A stretch of DNA of 64,000 nt, from the NCBI RefSeq assembly GCF_946221635.1, contig NZ_CAMIHB010000002.1, positions 166,796-230,795 of the forward strand. The letters run 5' to 3'. This document shows, one piece after another, positions 48,390-56,574 of this stretch. The notes beneath the pieces are model-generated. The model was not told where the DNA came from and ran no database searches. It was given only the letters and a program-made list of their open reading frames with translations. The stretch comes from an uncultured Rhodoferax sp. (GTDB taxonomy: Bacteria > Pseudomonadota > Gammaproteobacteria > Burkholderiales > Burkholderiaceae_C). The translations under genes and the position numbers were made by a program. The stretch's first letter is position 1; each line of letters starts with the position of its first letter.

Positions 48390-49310
48390 CTAGAACTTCT
48401 CGTACCCCGCCAGAAAGCGCCACTGCCCCACGGGCAGGTTCGCCAGCGTCACGCGGCCCAGGCGGATGCGGCGCATGGCCAGGATGTCGAGCTTCGCCAG
48501 CCCGCACAGGTAGGCCACCAGGCCGGGGTGGGAGCCCTTGATGGCGAAGCGCAGGCGGCTCAGCTCAGGGGTGCTGCTGTTGACGCTCACCTTGACGGAG
48601 GGCAGGTCCAGGCGATCATCCTTCAGGGCGTAGCCAATCGGCTTGAGCGCATCGGTCTCCACCGCGCCTTTCACCTCCACCAGAAACTCGTGCTCCATGG
48701 TCGCCATGTCCTCGGTCAGCTTGCGCGTGGTGCGCCAGTCTTGCGTGAACACCACCAGGCCGCTGGCACCGTTCTCCAGTTCGATGTCGGCGTCCAGATG
48801 CTTGAAGTGGCGCTGCAGCACGGGGGTGTCCGTCGGGTCGTGCTCCCAGTGGGTTTGCACCGTCAGCAGGCTGCGCGCGTCGGGCACGGGCTTGCGTCCG
48901 CGCGCCGGGGGCAGTTCTTCCGTGCCATCCGCGTAGCCCGGCGGCTTGTTGAGCAGCAGGGTCACGGCAGTCAGGTTGAGCAGGCTGGCGTTGGCGTCCA
49001 GCGTGACGGTTTCGCGGTCCACCCGCTGGGCGGGCTCTTCCACCACCACGCCATTCACGCGCACCCAGCCGCCCTCGATGTACTGCTCCGCCTCCTTGCG
49101 CGAGCAGCCTTTGAGCTGCATCACGCGCTTGGACAGGCGCTCGCCCGCGTCGGGCAGGGGCTTGGGCGCCGCTTTGGCCGGTGCCCGGGCGCGCGGCGGG
49201 CGCGCATCCGGCGCGGGCGCGCGGGCTTTCTGGGGCGCTTTGCGGGCCGCAGGCGCTGCCTTGGCCGCTGGTTTGGGTTTGGGCGTGAGTTTGAGGGTGG
49301 GGCGGTTCAT
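48390..49310 (-). CDS. Degenerate RluF/RsuA-like pseudouridine synthase homologue with S4 domain
   Basis: A 306-residue protein. An Ala/Lys/Pro-rich basic tail (1-50) precedes an S4 RNA-binding domain (about 56-100: LSKRVMQLKGCSRKEAEQYI) and a synthase-like fold beginning LLLNKPPGY. The catalytic motif GRLDxDSxGL of this family is replaced by IELENGASGL: the catalytic Asp position is Glu179 and the preceding Gly-Arg is lost. The later NRQIRRM motif is also absent (region reads KGSHPGLVAYLCG), while the C-terminal LGRVTLANLPVGQWRFL is kept. Probably an RNA-binding protein without normal synthase activity, or a synthase with a changed active site. ATGA overlap couples it to the upstream hydrolase. 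Confidence 0.8.
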   Translation of the reverse strand: MNRPTLKLTPKPKPAAKAAPAARKAPQKARAPAPDARPPRARAPAKAAPKPLPDAGERLSKRVMQLKGCSRKEAEQYIEGGWVRVNGVVVEEPAQRVDRETVTLDANASLLNLTAVTLLLNKPPGYADGTEELPPARGRKPVPDARSLLTVQTHWEHDPTDTPVLQRHFKHLDADIELENGASGLVVFTQDWRTTRKLTEDMATMEHEFLVEVKGAVETDALKPIGYALKDDRLDLPSVKVSVNSSTPELSRLRFAIKGSHPGLVAYLCGLAKLDILAMRRIRLGRVTLANLPVGQWRFLAGYEKF

Positions 49311-50257
49311 CGTTGAGCCCCTGTCTGTGCAGCCAGGGACTGGATGCGCTCCACATGCGCCAACAGGGAGCGCTTGGCCACAGGCCAGATGCGCGGGTCC
49401 ACGTCGTCGTAGGCCAGTGGCAGCCAGTCGTCCGGGCTGCCGGCGGGCATGGCCTGCACGGCGGCGGCCACCTTGGCCTCGCGCGCCAGGCGGTGGGCCT
49501 TGAGCTTGGCAATGGCCTCCAGCGCACCGTCGATCACGTGGCCGTGGGCCGGCAGGATGTACTGCACGCCGTGGGCGGTGCAGGCCTCGCTCAGCGCGTC
49601 CAGCGAATCCAGGTAGTCGGCCATGTTGCCGTCGGGCGGGTCGATTACCGTGGTGCTGCCGTTCAGGATGTGGTCGCCGCTGAACAGCAAGCCGTCTTCC
49701 TCCAGCAGCAGGCAGACATGGTTGGCCGCGTGGCCGGGGGTATGGATGACCTGCAGCGTGTGTACGGGTTTCAGGGCCGTTTCCACGTCCAGCCCAGGCA
49801 GCATATGCGCGAGCAGCTCTCGATTTAATAGCGGCCGGTCCGGTGTGAACGCACTCGCGGCGCGCGCCGTGGGGGCGGAGGGCAGGCCCAGGATGGGCGG
49901 GCCGCCCTGGCACAGGGCCTGCAGCGGCGCGGCGCCGGGTGAGTGGTCGGGGTGGGAGTGGGTGCAGACGATGCGCAGGATGTTGCCGCCCGTACCGTCC
50001 TCGAACGGCGCGGCCTGCCACAGGCGCTGCAGGTGGTCGGCGTCGGCCGGGCCGGGGTCGATCACGGTGTAGCCCGTGGCGGGCTCACCCACCAGGTAGC
50101 TGTTGGTGCCGGGGCCGGTCATCACGCCGGGGTTGGGCGCGGTCAGGCGCAGCACGTTGCGGGTGAGGGGGACGGGGCGCTCGGTTTGCCAGGCATCAAC
50201 GAGCGAGGCGGCCGCGGGCAGGGTATCCGCAGGCAGGGTGTGGGTGGGTCGGACCAT
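49307..50257 (-). CDS. MBL-fold metallo-hydrolase (LACTB2-like)
   Basis: A 316-residue hydrolase with the zinc motif THSHPDHSPGA (HxHxDH), followed by HTPGHAANHVCLL, FSGDHILNG and ILPAHGHVI, the remaining metal ligands. Members of this branch act on RNA or thioesters; the substrate is not predictable. ATG 50257 is divergent from dapF, only 37 bases away. CACAATC lies upstream on the minus strand with no SD. Residues about 142-160 (LLNRELLAHMLPGLDVETA) are encoded by a family A repeat. Confidence 0.85.
   Translation of the reverse strand: MVRPTHTLPADTLPAAASLVDAWQTERPVPLTRNVLRLTAPNPGVMTGPGTNSYLVGEPATGYTVIDPGPADADHLQRLWQAAPFEDGTGGNILRIVCTHSHPDHSPGAAPLQALCQGGPPILGLPSAPTARAASAFTPDRPLLNRELLAHMLPGLDVETALKPVHTLQVIHTPGHAANHVCLLLEEDGLLFSGDHILNGSTTVIDPPDGNMADYLDSLDALSEACTAHGVQYILPAHGHVIDGALEAIAKLKAHRLAREAKVAAAVQAMPAGSPDDWLPLAYDDVDPRIWPVAKRSLLAHVERIQSLAAQTGAQR
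49780..49832 (-). repeat. Dispersed repeat family A, copy 7 (inside MBL hydrolase gene)
   Basis: On the minus strand: GCTATTAAATCGAGAGC, TGCTCGCGCATATGCTGC, CTGGGCTGGACGTGG. It is translated in the direction of the gene. It includes sequence coding for a Leu-rich helix segment. Confidence 0.8.
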
Positions 50258-50294
50258 GCGGCGGATTGTGACGCCAAACGCGGATAATCCGCCC

Positions 50295-51164
50295 ATGCGA
50301 ATTCCGTTCACCAAAATGCAGGGCGCGGGCAACGACTTCGTCGTGCTCGACGAAACGCGGGGCCGCCTGGGCCTGACCGAGGCGCACTACCGCTTTCTGG
50401 GCGACCGCCACTTTGGCGTGGGCGCCGACCAGATCCTCACCGTGCGTCCCTCGCCGGCCGAGGGCATCGACTTCGAATACGTGATCCACAACGCCGATGG
50501 CAACGAGGTGGAGCAGTGCGGCAACGGCTCGCGCTGCTTTGCCCGTTTTGTGCACGACAAGGGTCTGACCACCAAGGACCGCATCCGCGTGCAGACCATG
50601 AAGGGTGTGATCGAGCCGCGGCTGAATGCCGATGGCCGTGTGACTGTGGACATGGGCGCCCCGGTGTTTACCCCGACCGAGATTCCGTTTGACGACAACG
50701 GCTTGGCGCTGCAGCCCATGGGTTCTTGGGGAAATTGGCCGCTAGCCCTCGTGGACAATGCGCAAGCAGCTCCTCTTTTGGTAGCAACCGTGTCCATGGG
50801 CAACCCCCATGCGGTGACGCTGGTGGACAACGTGGACACCACCCCGGTCGCCGCGCTGGGCCCGGCCGTGCAGGCCAGCCCGCGTTTCCCGCAGGGCGTG
50901 AACGTGGGCTTTCTGCAGGTGGTGGACCGCAGCCATGTGCGCCTGCGCGTGTTCGAGCGCGGCGTGGGCGAGACCCTGGCCTGCGGCACCGGCGCCTGCG
51001 CGGCCGTGGTCTCCGGCATCCGCCTGGGCCTGCTGGACACCAGCGTGGATGTGCAGACCCGTGGCGGCGTGCTCACCATTGCCTGGGCGGGCGTGGGCCA
51101 ATCGGTCTTCATGACCGGCCCGGCCACTACCGTGTTCCACGGCGAGATCGACCTTCCCGAATAA
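50295..51164 (+). CDS. dapF: Diaminopimelate epimerase DapF
   Basis: Converts LL- to meso-diaminopimelate for lysine and peptidoglycan synthesis. The 289-residue protein has both active-site Cys motifs: GNGSRCFARF and ACGTGACAAVV. MQGAGNDFVVLD and GVGADQIL are also intact. Residues about 145-164 (GNWPLALVDNAQAAPLLVAT) derive from a family A repeat in a surface region between the two domains, just before the conserved VSMGNPHAV. GATAAT lies 6 bases before the ATG with no SD. It starts the dapF-DUF484-xerC cluster. Confidence 0.95.
   Translation: MRIPFTKMQGAGNDFVVLDETRGRLGLTEAHYRFLGDRHFGVGADQILTVRPSPAEGIDFEYVIHNADGNEVEQCGNGSRCFARFVHDKGLTTKDRIRVQTMKGVIEPRLNADGRVTVDMGAPVFTPTEIPFDDNGLALQPMGSWGNWPLALVDNAQAAPLLVATVSMGNPHAVTLVDNVDTTPVAALGPAVQASPRFPQGVNVGFLQVVDRSHVRLRVFERGVGETLACGTGACAAVVSGIRLGLLDTSVDVQTRGGVLTIAWAGVGQSVFMTGPATTVFHGEIDLPE
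50728..50785 (-). repeat. Dispersed repeat family A, copy 8 (inside dapF)
   Basis: On the minus strand: GCTACCAAAAGAGGAGC, TGCTTGCGCATTGTCCACG, AGGGCTAGCGGCCAATTT. This is one of the best-preserved copies and lies within an essential gene. Confidence 0.85.
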
Positions 51165-51184
51165 ACCGCGATAACCACCACACC

Positions 51185-51883
51185 ATGACCACTCCCGTGA
51201 ACCAGGCCCTGGCCAACCCCATCACCGAAGACGACATCGCCAACTACCTGGCCAATACGCCCGACTTCTTCCAGCGCCACGCCGAGTTGCTGGCCACGGT
51301 GCAGCTCACCAGCCCGCACAGCCACCGCGCGGTGAGCCTGCAGGAGCGCCAGGCCGAGATGCTGCGCGAAAAGATCAAGCTGCTGGAGCAGCGCATCATG
51401 GAAATGATCCGCCACGGCAACGAGAACGTCATGCTGTCCGACCGCATCCTGCGCTGGGCGCGCACCCTGTTCCTGGCCGCCAGCCCGGCCGAACTGCCGG
51501 CGGAGGTGGTGCGCGAGCTGCAATCGCAATTCAGCGTGCCCCAGGTGGGGCTGCGCCTGTGGGGCGTGGCCGATGCCTACACGGACGCGGCATTTGCCCA
51601 GGGCGTCAGCGACGACGCCAAGGTGTTCGCGTCCTCCCTCTCCGAGCCCTTCTGCGGCCTCAATACCGGTTTCGAGGCGGTGGGTTGGCTGGAAGACCCC
51701 GAAGCGGTGAGTTCGCTGGCCCTGGTGCCGCTGCGCAGCGGCGAAGCCGGCAGCAGCGCCCCGGCCTTTGGCATGCTGGTGCTGGCGTCAGGTGATCCGC
51801 AGCGCTTCAGCAGCAGCATGGGCACCGAGTTTCTGGCCCGCATCGGCGAAATCGCCAGCGCGGCCCTCTCTCGCCTGCGCTGA
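51185..51883 (+). CDS. DUF484 family protein
   Basis: A 232-residue cytosolic protein of the DUF484/YigA family, a GAF-like domain protein. ITEDDIANYLANTPDFFQRH, SLQERQAEMLREKIKLLEQR (coiled coil) and the C-terminal FLARIGEIASAALSRL are family marks. The function is unknown, but the gene sits between dapF and xerC in many proteobacteria, as here (21 bases after dapF; xerC 20 bases after). Confidence 0.9.
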   Translation: MTTPVNQALANPITEDDIANYLANTPDFFQRHAELLATVQLTSPHSHRAVSLQERQAEMLREKIKLLEQRIMEMIRHGNENVMLSDRILRWARTLFLAASPAELPAEVVRELQSQFSVPQVGLRLWGVADAYTDAAFAQGVSDDAKVFASSLSEPFCGLNTGFEAVGWLEDPEAVSSLALVPLRSGEAGSSAPAFGMLVLASGDPQRFSSSMGTEFLARIGEIASAALSRLR

Positions 51884-51903
51884 GGCCCCCGCAAGGCGCC
51901 ACT

Positions 51904-52890
51904 GTGGGTCAGCCGCACGCTTCTCCCGAGGCCGCGCTGGCGCCCGATCCGCTGGTGCAACGCTACCTGGACTACGTGCGCTTTGAGAAGCGCCTGGCCG
52001 AGCGCACGGTGGCGCTGTACACCCTGGATCTGGAGCGCCTGAGCGCCAACGCCCGGCAGGCGCGGCTGGAGCTGCCCCAGGTGCGCAATGCGCACATCCG
52101 CCGCTGGGTGGCGCAGATGCATGGCAGCGGGCGCAGCGGCCGCGGCATCGCGCTCATCTTGTCGGGTTGGCGCGGGTTCTATGCCTGGCTGGGCCGCCAG
52201 GGCCTGATTGCCAGCAACCCGGTGCAGGACGTGCGCGCGCCCAAGGTGGCCAAGCCCCTGCCCAAGGCGCTGGGCGTGGACGACGCGGTGCAACTGGCCG
52301 AATTTTCCAGCGAAGACAACGCCTGGCTGGAAGCGCGTGACGCCGCCATGGTGGAGCTGCTCTACGGCAGCGGCCTGCGGGTGGGCGAGCTGGTGGGGCT
52401 GGACGTGGCGGCCGGCAAGGACGCCAGGGGCTGGGTGGACCTGCAGGCCGCCGAAGCCCATGTGTTGGGCAAGGGCAGCAAGCGCCGCACCGTGCCCGTG
52501 GGCGCCCAGGCGCTGGCCGCGCTGCAGCGCTGGCTGGAGCTGCGGGGCCCTTCGGGTACCGCCACGGCGGCACCTGTACACGCGACGCAGGCGGACGCGA
52601 GTGCCGCGCTGTTTACCGGGCGCAATGGCACGCGGCTCACGGCGCAAAGCATCTGGCAGCGCCTGCGTCGACGCAGCCAGCTCGCTGGGCTGGCCGCGCC
52701 CGTGCATCCGCACATGCTGCGCCATTCCTTTGCCAGCCACGTGCTGCAAAGCAGCGGTGACCTGCGCGCCGTGCAGGAGCTGCTGGGCCACGCCAACATC
52801 AGCACCACGCAGGTCTATACGCGGCTGGACTTCCAGCACCTGGCCAAGGCCTACGACGCCGCCCACCCCCGCGCGCGCAGCAAAAAGTAG
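51904..52890 (+). CDS. xerC: Tyrosine recombinase XerC
   Basis: Resolves chromosome dimers at dif together with XerD. The 328-residue protein has an N-terminal SAM-like core-binding domain (YLDYVRFEKRLAERTVALYT) and catalytic domain: first Arg in YGSGLRVGELVGL, HMLRHSFASHVL (His-x-x-Arg) and the nucleophile Tyr in ISTTQVYTRLDFQHL with HxN upstream. It starts with GTG at 51904. Slight N- and C-terminal extensions (Arg-rich tail) are within family variation. Confidence 0.93.
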   Translation: MGQPHASPEAALAPDPLVQRYLDYVRFEKRLAERTVALYTLDLERLSANARQARLELPQVRNAHIRRWVAQMHGSGRSGRGIALILSGWRGFYAWLGRQGLIASNPVQDVRAPKVAKPLPKALGVDDAVQLAEFSSEDNAWLEARDAAMVELLYGSGLRVGELVGLDVAAGKDARGWVDLQAAEAHVLGKGSKRRTVPVGAQALAALQRWLELRGPSGTATAAPVHATQADASAALFTGRNGTRLTAQSIWQRLRRRSQLAGLAAPVHPHMLRHSFASHVLQSSGDLRAVQELLGHANISTTQVYTRLDFQHLAKAYDAAHPRARSKK

Positions 52891-52922
52891 TGCTCCGGCG
52901 CAGTCCTTGCTTGCCGGCTGGC

Positions 52923-53567
52923 ATGGACATCGACTTTGAACAGATCACCGAATACCAGCGCTACAAGCTGATGGCCAGCCTCATCGTGCCGCGGCCGATT
53001 GCGCTGATCACCACCCTGAACCCGAATGGCGTGGTCAACGCGGCCCCCTTCAGCATGTTCAACATGCTGGGCGAGGAGCCGCCTATCGTCATGGTCAGCA
53101 TCAACCGGCTCAAGGACGGCGCCCTCAAGGACACGGCGGCCAACATCGTGCGCACGGGCGAGTTTGTGGTGCACCTGGCCGACGAGGCCATGGCTGCCCA
53201 GATGCACCGCTGCGGCGAGGCGCTGCCGTCGGACCAGAGCGAGCTGGTGAAAGTGGGCCTGCACACGGTGCCCAGCACCCTGGTGGCGCCGCCCTGCATC
53301 GCGGAGGCCCCGGTGGCGTTTGAGTGCACGCTGTGGGAAACCCTGGAAACCGCGAGCCGGCAGATCTTCATCGGCAAGGTGCGCTGGCTGCATGCGCGCG
53401 ACGGGCTGATTGACACCGAGCGCTGGCGCGTGCGCCTGCAGGACTACTTTCCCGTGGGGCGCTTCGGCGCCAGCTTCTACGTCAATACGCGCGAGCGCTT
53501 TGCCATCGACGACGGTGCAGCCCGTACACCGGGGCAGGCCGCCAGCACCGACATCGACGAGATGTAG
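52923..53567 (+). CDS. Flavin reductase-like (FMN-binding split barrel) protein
   Basis: A 214-residue protein of the DIM6/NTAB flavin-reductase group. It has KLMASLIVPRPIALITTLNP, VVNAAPFSMFNMLGEEPPIV and GEFVVHLADEAMA, which form the FMN site. It is expected to reduce or bind FMN for a partner oxygenase, but none is adjacent. ATG 52923 is 32 bases after xerC. Convergent with a chemoreceptor gene 7 bases away. Confidence 0.88.
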   Translation: MDIDFEQITEYQRYKLMASLIVPRPIALITTLNPNGVVNAAPFSMFNMLGEEPPIVMVSINRLKDGALKDTAANIVRTGEFVVHLADEAMAAQMHRCGEALPSDQSELVKVGLHTVPSTLVAPPCIAEAPVAFECTLWETLETASRQIFIGKVRWLHARDGLIDTERWRVRLQDYFPVGRFGASFYVNTRERFAIDDGAARTPGQAASTDIDEM

Positions 53568-53574
53568 CGTCCCG

Positions 53575-55137
53575 TCAGCGTGCCAGCGCGCGGGCCGACT
53601 CGGGGAGTTTGAAGACCGACACCGCCTGCACCTGCTCGCCAGCCAGCACCTTGAGGCTGGAGGCCGCTGCTGCCATCTGCTCCACCAGGGCCGCGTTCTG
53701 CTGCGTGGTCTGGTCCATCTCGGTCACGGCCTCGCCCACCTGGGACACGCCGGTGCTCTGCTCAGCACTGGCCGCGCTGATCTCGCCCATGATGTCGGTC
53801 ACGCGCTGGATGGCGGTCACCACCTCGCTCATGGTGCTGCCAGCCTGGTCCACCAGGGTGGTGCCGTGCGCCACGCGTTCCACGCTGGTGCCGATGAGCA
53901 CCTTGATTTCCTTGGCGGCTTCGGCACTGCGTCCGGCCAATGCGCGGACTTCCGAAGCCACCACGGCAAAACCCCGGCCCTGTTCACCCGCCCGTGCGGC
54001 CTCCACCGCGGCGTTCAGTGCCAGGATGTTGGTCTGGAAGGCAATGCCGTCAATGACGCCGATGATGTCGGCGATCTTGCGGCTGCTTTCGTGGATTCCC
54101 TTCATGGTCTCCACCACCTTGCCCACCACCGCGCCCCCCTGCTGGGCCACGGACGAGGCATTGGCGGCCAACTGGTTGGCCTGTTTGGCGGCATCGGCGT
54201 TCTGCTTCACCGTGGCGCTGAGTTCTTCCATGCTGGCGGCGGTCTCCTCCAGGGCGCTGGCCTGCTGCTCGGTACGGGCGGAGAGATCGTGGTTGCCCTG
54301 CGCGATCTCGGAGCTGGCGTTGGCGACGCCTTCGGAGCCCTGGCGCACGGTGGAGACTACGGACACCAGGCTGTCCTGCATGTCGCGCAGGGCGGCCAGC
54401 AGCATGCCGGTTTCCGTTTGTCCCCGCGCCTGGATGCCCTGGGTGAGGTTGCCGCTGGCCACCTCGCGGGCCACGTCCACCGCCTGGTTCAGCGGGGTGG
54501 TGATGGCGCGTATCAGCAGCCAGCCGATGGCAATACCCGTGCCAACGGCCAGCGCCACGATGACGCTGAACAGGGTGACGGTGCCCCGGTAGTTGGCGGT
54601 GGAGCGGTCGTACGCGGCCTTGGCTTCGGTCAGCTGCAGGTCCACCAGTGTGCCCAGGGTGCTGGTGAGTGGATCGATCTGTTCATACAGCGGACGCACC
54701 AGGGCCGCGACTTCGTCCTTGTTGCCTGTGGCCAGTGCGGCTTGCAGGGAGGCCACCACCGGCGCCGTCTTGCCCATCAAGTCGGTGACCTTGGCGGCGT
54801 CCAGCTTCTCCTGCGGTGTCAGCTCGGTGGCCAGGTAGGCCTTCCATTCGGTGGCAATGGCTCCCAGACTTTGGGCCACATTGGCTTGCGCGCTCTTGGG
54901 TTCCAGCAGACCGGCGGCCACCTTGTTGGCGTTGTCGATGATGTTGACCGCATAGAGGTCCGAGACGGCCTTGAGCTGCTTGAGGGGGACCACGCGGTCG
55001 GCATAAATGCTGCCGATGGACTGGTTGGTGACGCGGACTTCGTAGAGTCCGAATGCCGCCATCAGCGCCACCATGACGACCAGACTGGCAAAGCCCAGGG
55101 TCAAGCGGGTGGACAGTTTCACGTTGCTCAAGTCCAT
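53575..55137 (-). CDS. Methyl-accepting chemotaxis protein
   Basis: A 520-residue chemoreceptor. The first membrane helix is about 12-31, then a helical-bundle periplasmic sensor of about 150 residues, a second helix (VTLFSVIVALAVGTGIAIGW), HAMP and the signalling hairpin with tip FQTNILALNAAVEAARAGEQ. The LSARTEQQASALEETAASME methylation region is clear. It is a Tsr-type receptor distinct from the one at 33476. I chose MDLSN at 55137; an in-frame extension to 55284 lacks family resemblance. Confidence 0.93.
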   Translation of the reverse strand: MDLSNVKLSTRLTLGFASLVVMVALMAAFGLYEVRVTNQSIGSIYADRVVPLKQLKAVSDLYAVNIIDNANKVAAGLLEPKSAQANVAQSLGAIATEWKAYLATELTPQEKLDAAKVTDLMGKTAPVVASLQAALATGNKDEVAALVRPLYEQIDPLTSTLGTLVDLQLTEAKAAYDRSTANYRGTVTLFSVIVALAVGTGIAIGWLLIRAITTPLNQAVDVAREVASGNLTQGIQARGQTETGMLLAALRDMQDSLVSVVSTVRQGSEGVANASSEIAQGNHDLSARTEQQASALEETAASMEELSATVKQNADAAKQANQLAANASSVAQQGGAVVGKVVETMKGIHESSRKIADIIGVIDGIAFQTNILALNAAVEAARAGEQGRGFAVVASEVRALAGRSAEAAKEIKVLIGTSVERVAHGTTLVDQAGSTMSEVVTAIQRVTDIMGEISAASAEQSTGVSQVGEAVTEMDQTTQQNAALVEQMAAAASSLKVLAGEQVQAVSVFKLPESARALAR

Positions 55138-55292
55138 GGCAGGGCCTTCGTTCCAAGTGGTGTTGGTGTCCGTTTCCACGGGCATGAACCCACGGAAATC
55201 TGCGGTTTTGTCAGAGGCACGCCTCAAAATATAGGCGAGCACCGTGCGCTTGTAAACGGGCGCATGGGCCGGGATGGCAGACAATCGTGGGC

Positions 55293-56474
55293 ATGAAAAC
55301 CATTCGTCTGCGCGCCGGCAAAGAGCGCTCCCTGTTACGCCGCCACCCCTGGATTTTTGAGTCCGCCATCGCCAAGGGCGGCGGCGACAGCGGCGAGACC
55401 GTGCGCGTGGAGTCCGCGGAGGGGCAATTCCTGGGCTGGGCGGCCTTCAGTCCGCAGTCCAAGATCCGCGCCCGGGTCTGGAGTTTTGATGAAAAGCAGC
55501 GCATCGATGCTAGCTTTTTCATAGCTGCTTGCGCAGATTCCGTGAGGGCCAGGGGCCGATTTGATATCAAAAGCGACGGCGTGCGCCTGGTGCACGGCGA
55601 GTCCGACGGCCTGCCCGGCCTGATCGTGGACCGCTATGGCGATACGCTGGTGGCCCAGTTCACCTCGGCCGGCGTGGAGAAGTGGAAGGGCGTGATCGCC
55701 GATGCCCTCTTGGCTGCCACCGGCCTCACCAAGCTCTACGAGCGCTCCGATGCCAGTAGCCGCGCGCTGGAAGGCCTGCCCGAGGCTACCGGCTGGTTGC
55801 GCGGCGAGGGCGCGACCGACCTGGTGCTGCAGGAGCACGAATGGAAGCTGTCGCTGAGCATCGCCGAAGGCCACAAGACCGGCTTCTACCTGGATCAGCG
55901 CGACAGCCGCAAGCGCTTTGCCGACACGACGCGCCGCCTGGGCTTCCAGACCGTGCTCAACTGCTACTGCTACACGGGCGGCTTCACCGTGGCGGCGCTC
56001 TCTGGCGGTGCCGGCCATGTGACCTCCATCGACTCCAGCGGCCCCGCCATCGAGAAAGCGCGCGCCAACGTGGCGCTCAACGGCTTCGACGCCAGCCGCA
56101 CCACCTTCATGGATGCGGATGTGAACGCCAGCCTGCGCCAGTTCCTGGACCGTGGGCAAACTTTTGACGCCATCATCCTGGACCCGCCCAAGTTTGCCCC
56201 CACCGTGGCCCATGCCGAGCGCGCCGCGCGCGCCTACAAGGACATCAACCGCCTGGCCTTCAAGCTGCTGGCGCCCGGCGGCGTGCTGTTTACCTACAGC
56301 TGCTCGGGCGGCATCAGTGCCGATCTGTTCCACAAGATCATTGCCGGGGCGGGCTCGGACGCAGGCGTGGACGGCTACATCACGGAACGCATGGGCGGCG
56401 CGCCCGACCACCCGATGACCCTGGCCTTTCCCGAGGGCGAGTACCTCAAGGGCCTGGTGGTGATGCGGCGCTGA
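55293..56474 (+). CDS. rlmI: 23S rRNA (cytosine-5) methyltransferase RlmI
   Basis: SAM-dependent methyltransferase, 393 residues, with a PUA domain (about 1-75: LRAGKERSLLRRHPWIFESA) and a Rossmann methyltransferase domain. VRLVHGESDGLPGLIVDRYG, GFYLDQRDSRKRF, NCYCYTGGFTVAAL, DAIILDPPKFAP and TYSCSGGIS (catalytic Cys region) match RlmI. Residues about 73-91 (ASFFIAACADSVRARGRFD) are repeat-derived and sit exactly in the linker between the two domains. ATG 55293 follows GACAAT by 7 bases with no SD. Confidence 0.92.
   Translation: MKTIRLRAGKERSLLRRHPWIFESAIAKGGGDSGETVRVESAEGQFLGWAAFSPQSKIRARVWSFDEKQRIDASFFIAACADSVRARGRFDIKSDGVRLVHGESDGLPGLIVDRYGDTLVAQFTSAGVEKWKGVIADALLAATGLTKLYERSDASSRALEGLPEATGWLRGEGATDLVLQEHEWKLSLSIAEGHKTGFYLDQRDSRKRFADTTRRLGFQTVLNCYCYTGGFTVAALSGGAGHVTSIDSSGPAIEKARANVALNGFDASRTTFMDADVNASLRQFLDRGQTFDAIILDPPKFAPTVAHAERAARAYKDINRLAFKLLAPGGVLFTYSCSGGISADLFHKIIAGAGSDAGVDGYITERMGGAPDHPMTLAFPEGEYLKGLVVMRR
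55509..55566 (+). repeat. Dispersed repeat family A, copy 9 (inside rlmI)
   Basis: Reads GCTAGCTTTTTCATAGC, TGCTTGCGCAGATTCCGTG, AGGGCCAGGGGCCGATTT. Orientation is the same as the gene. It is translated as the inter-domain linker of RlmI. Confidence 0.85.
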
Positions 56475-56574
56475 CGCGGCCTGCGGCGTGGCCGCAGTGA
56501 GGCAGGGGGCTTGACAGGCTCGCTACACTCCCCAATTAACGCTTTTTGCACCGCACCATTTCTGGAAGATTCCC

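Noticed and set aside
56510..56545. TTGACA followed by TACACT upstream of the CobW gene.
   Set aside because: The spacer is only 7 bases, too short for a sigma-70 promoter.
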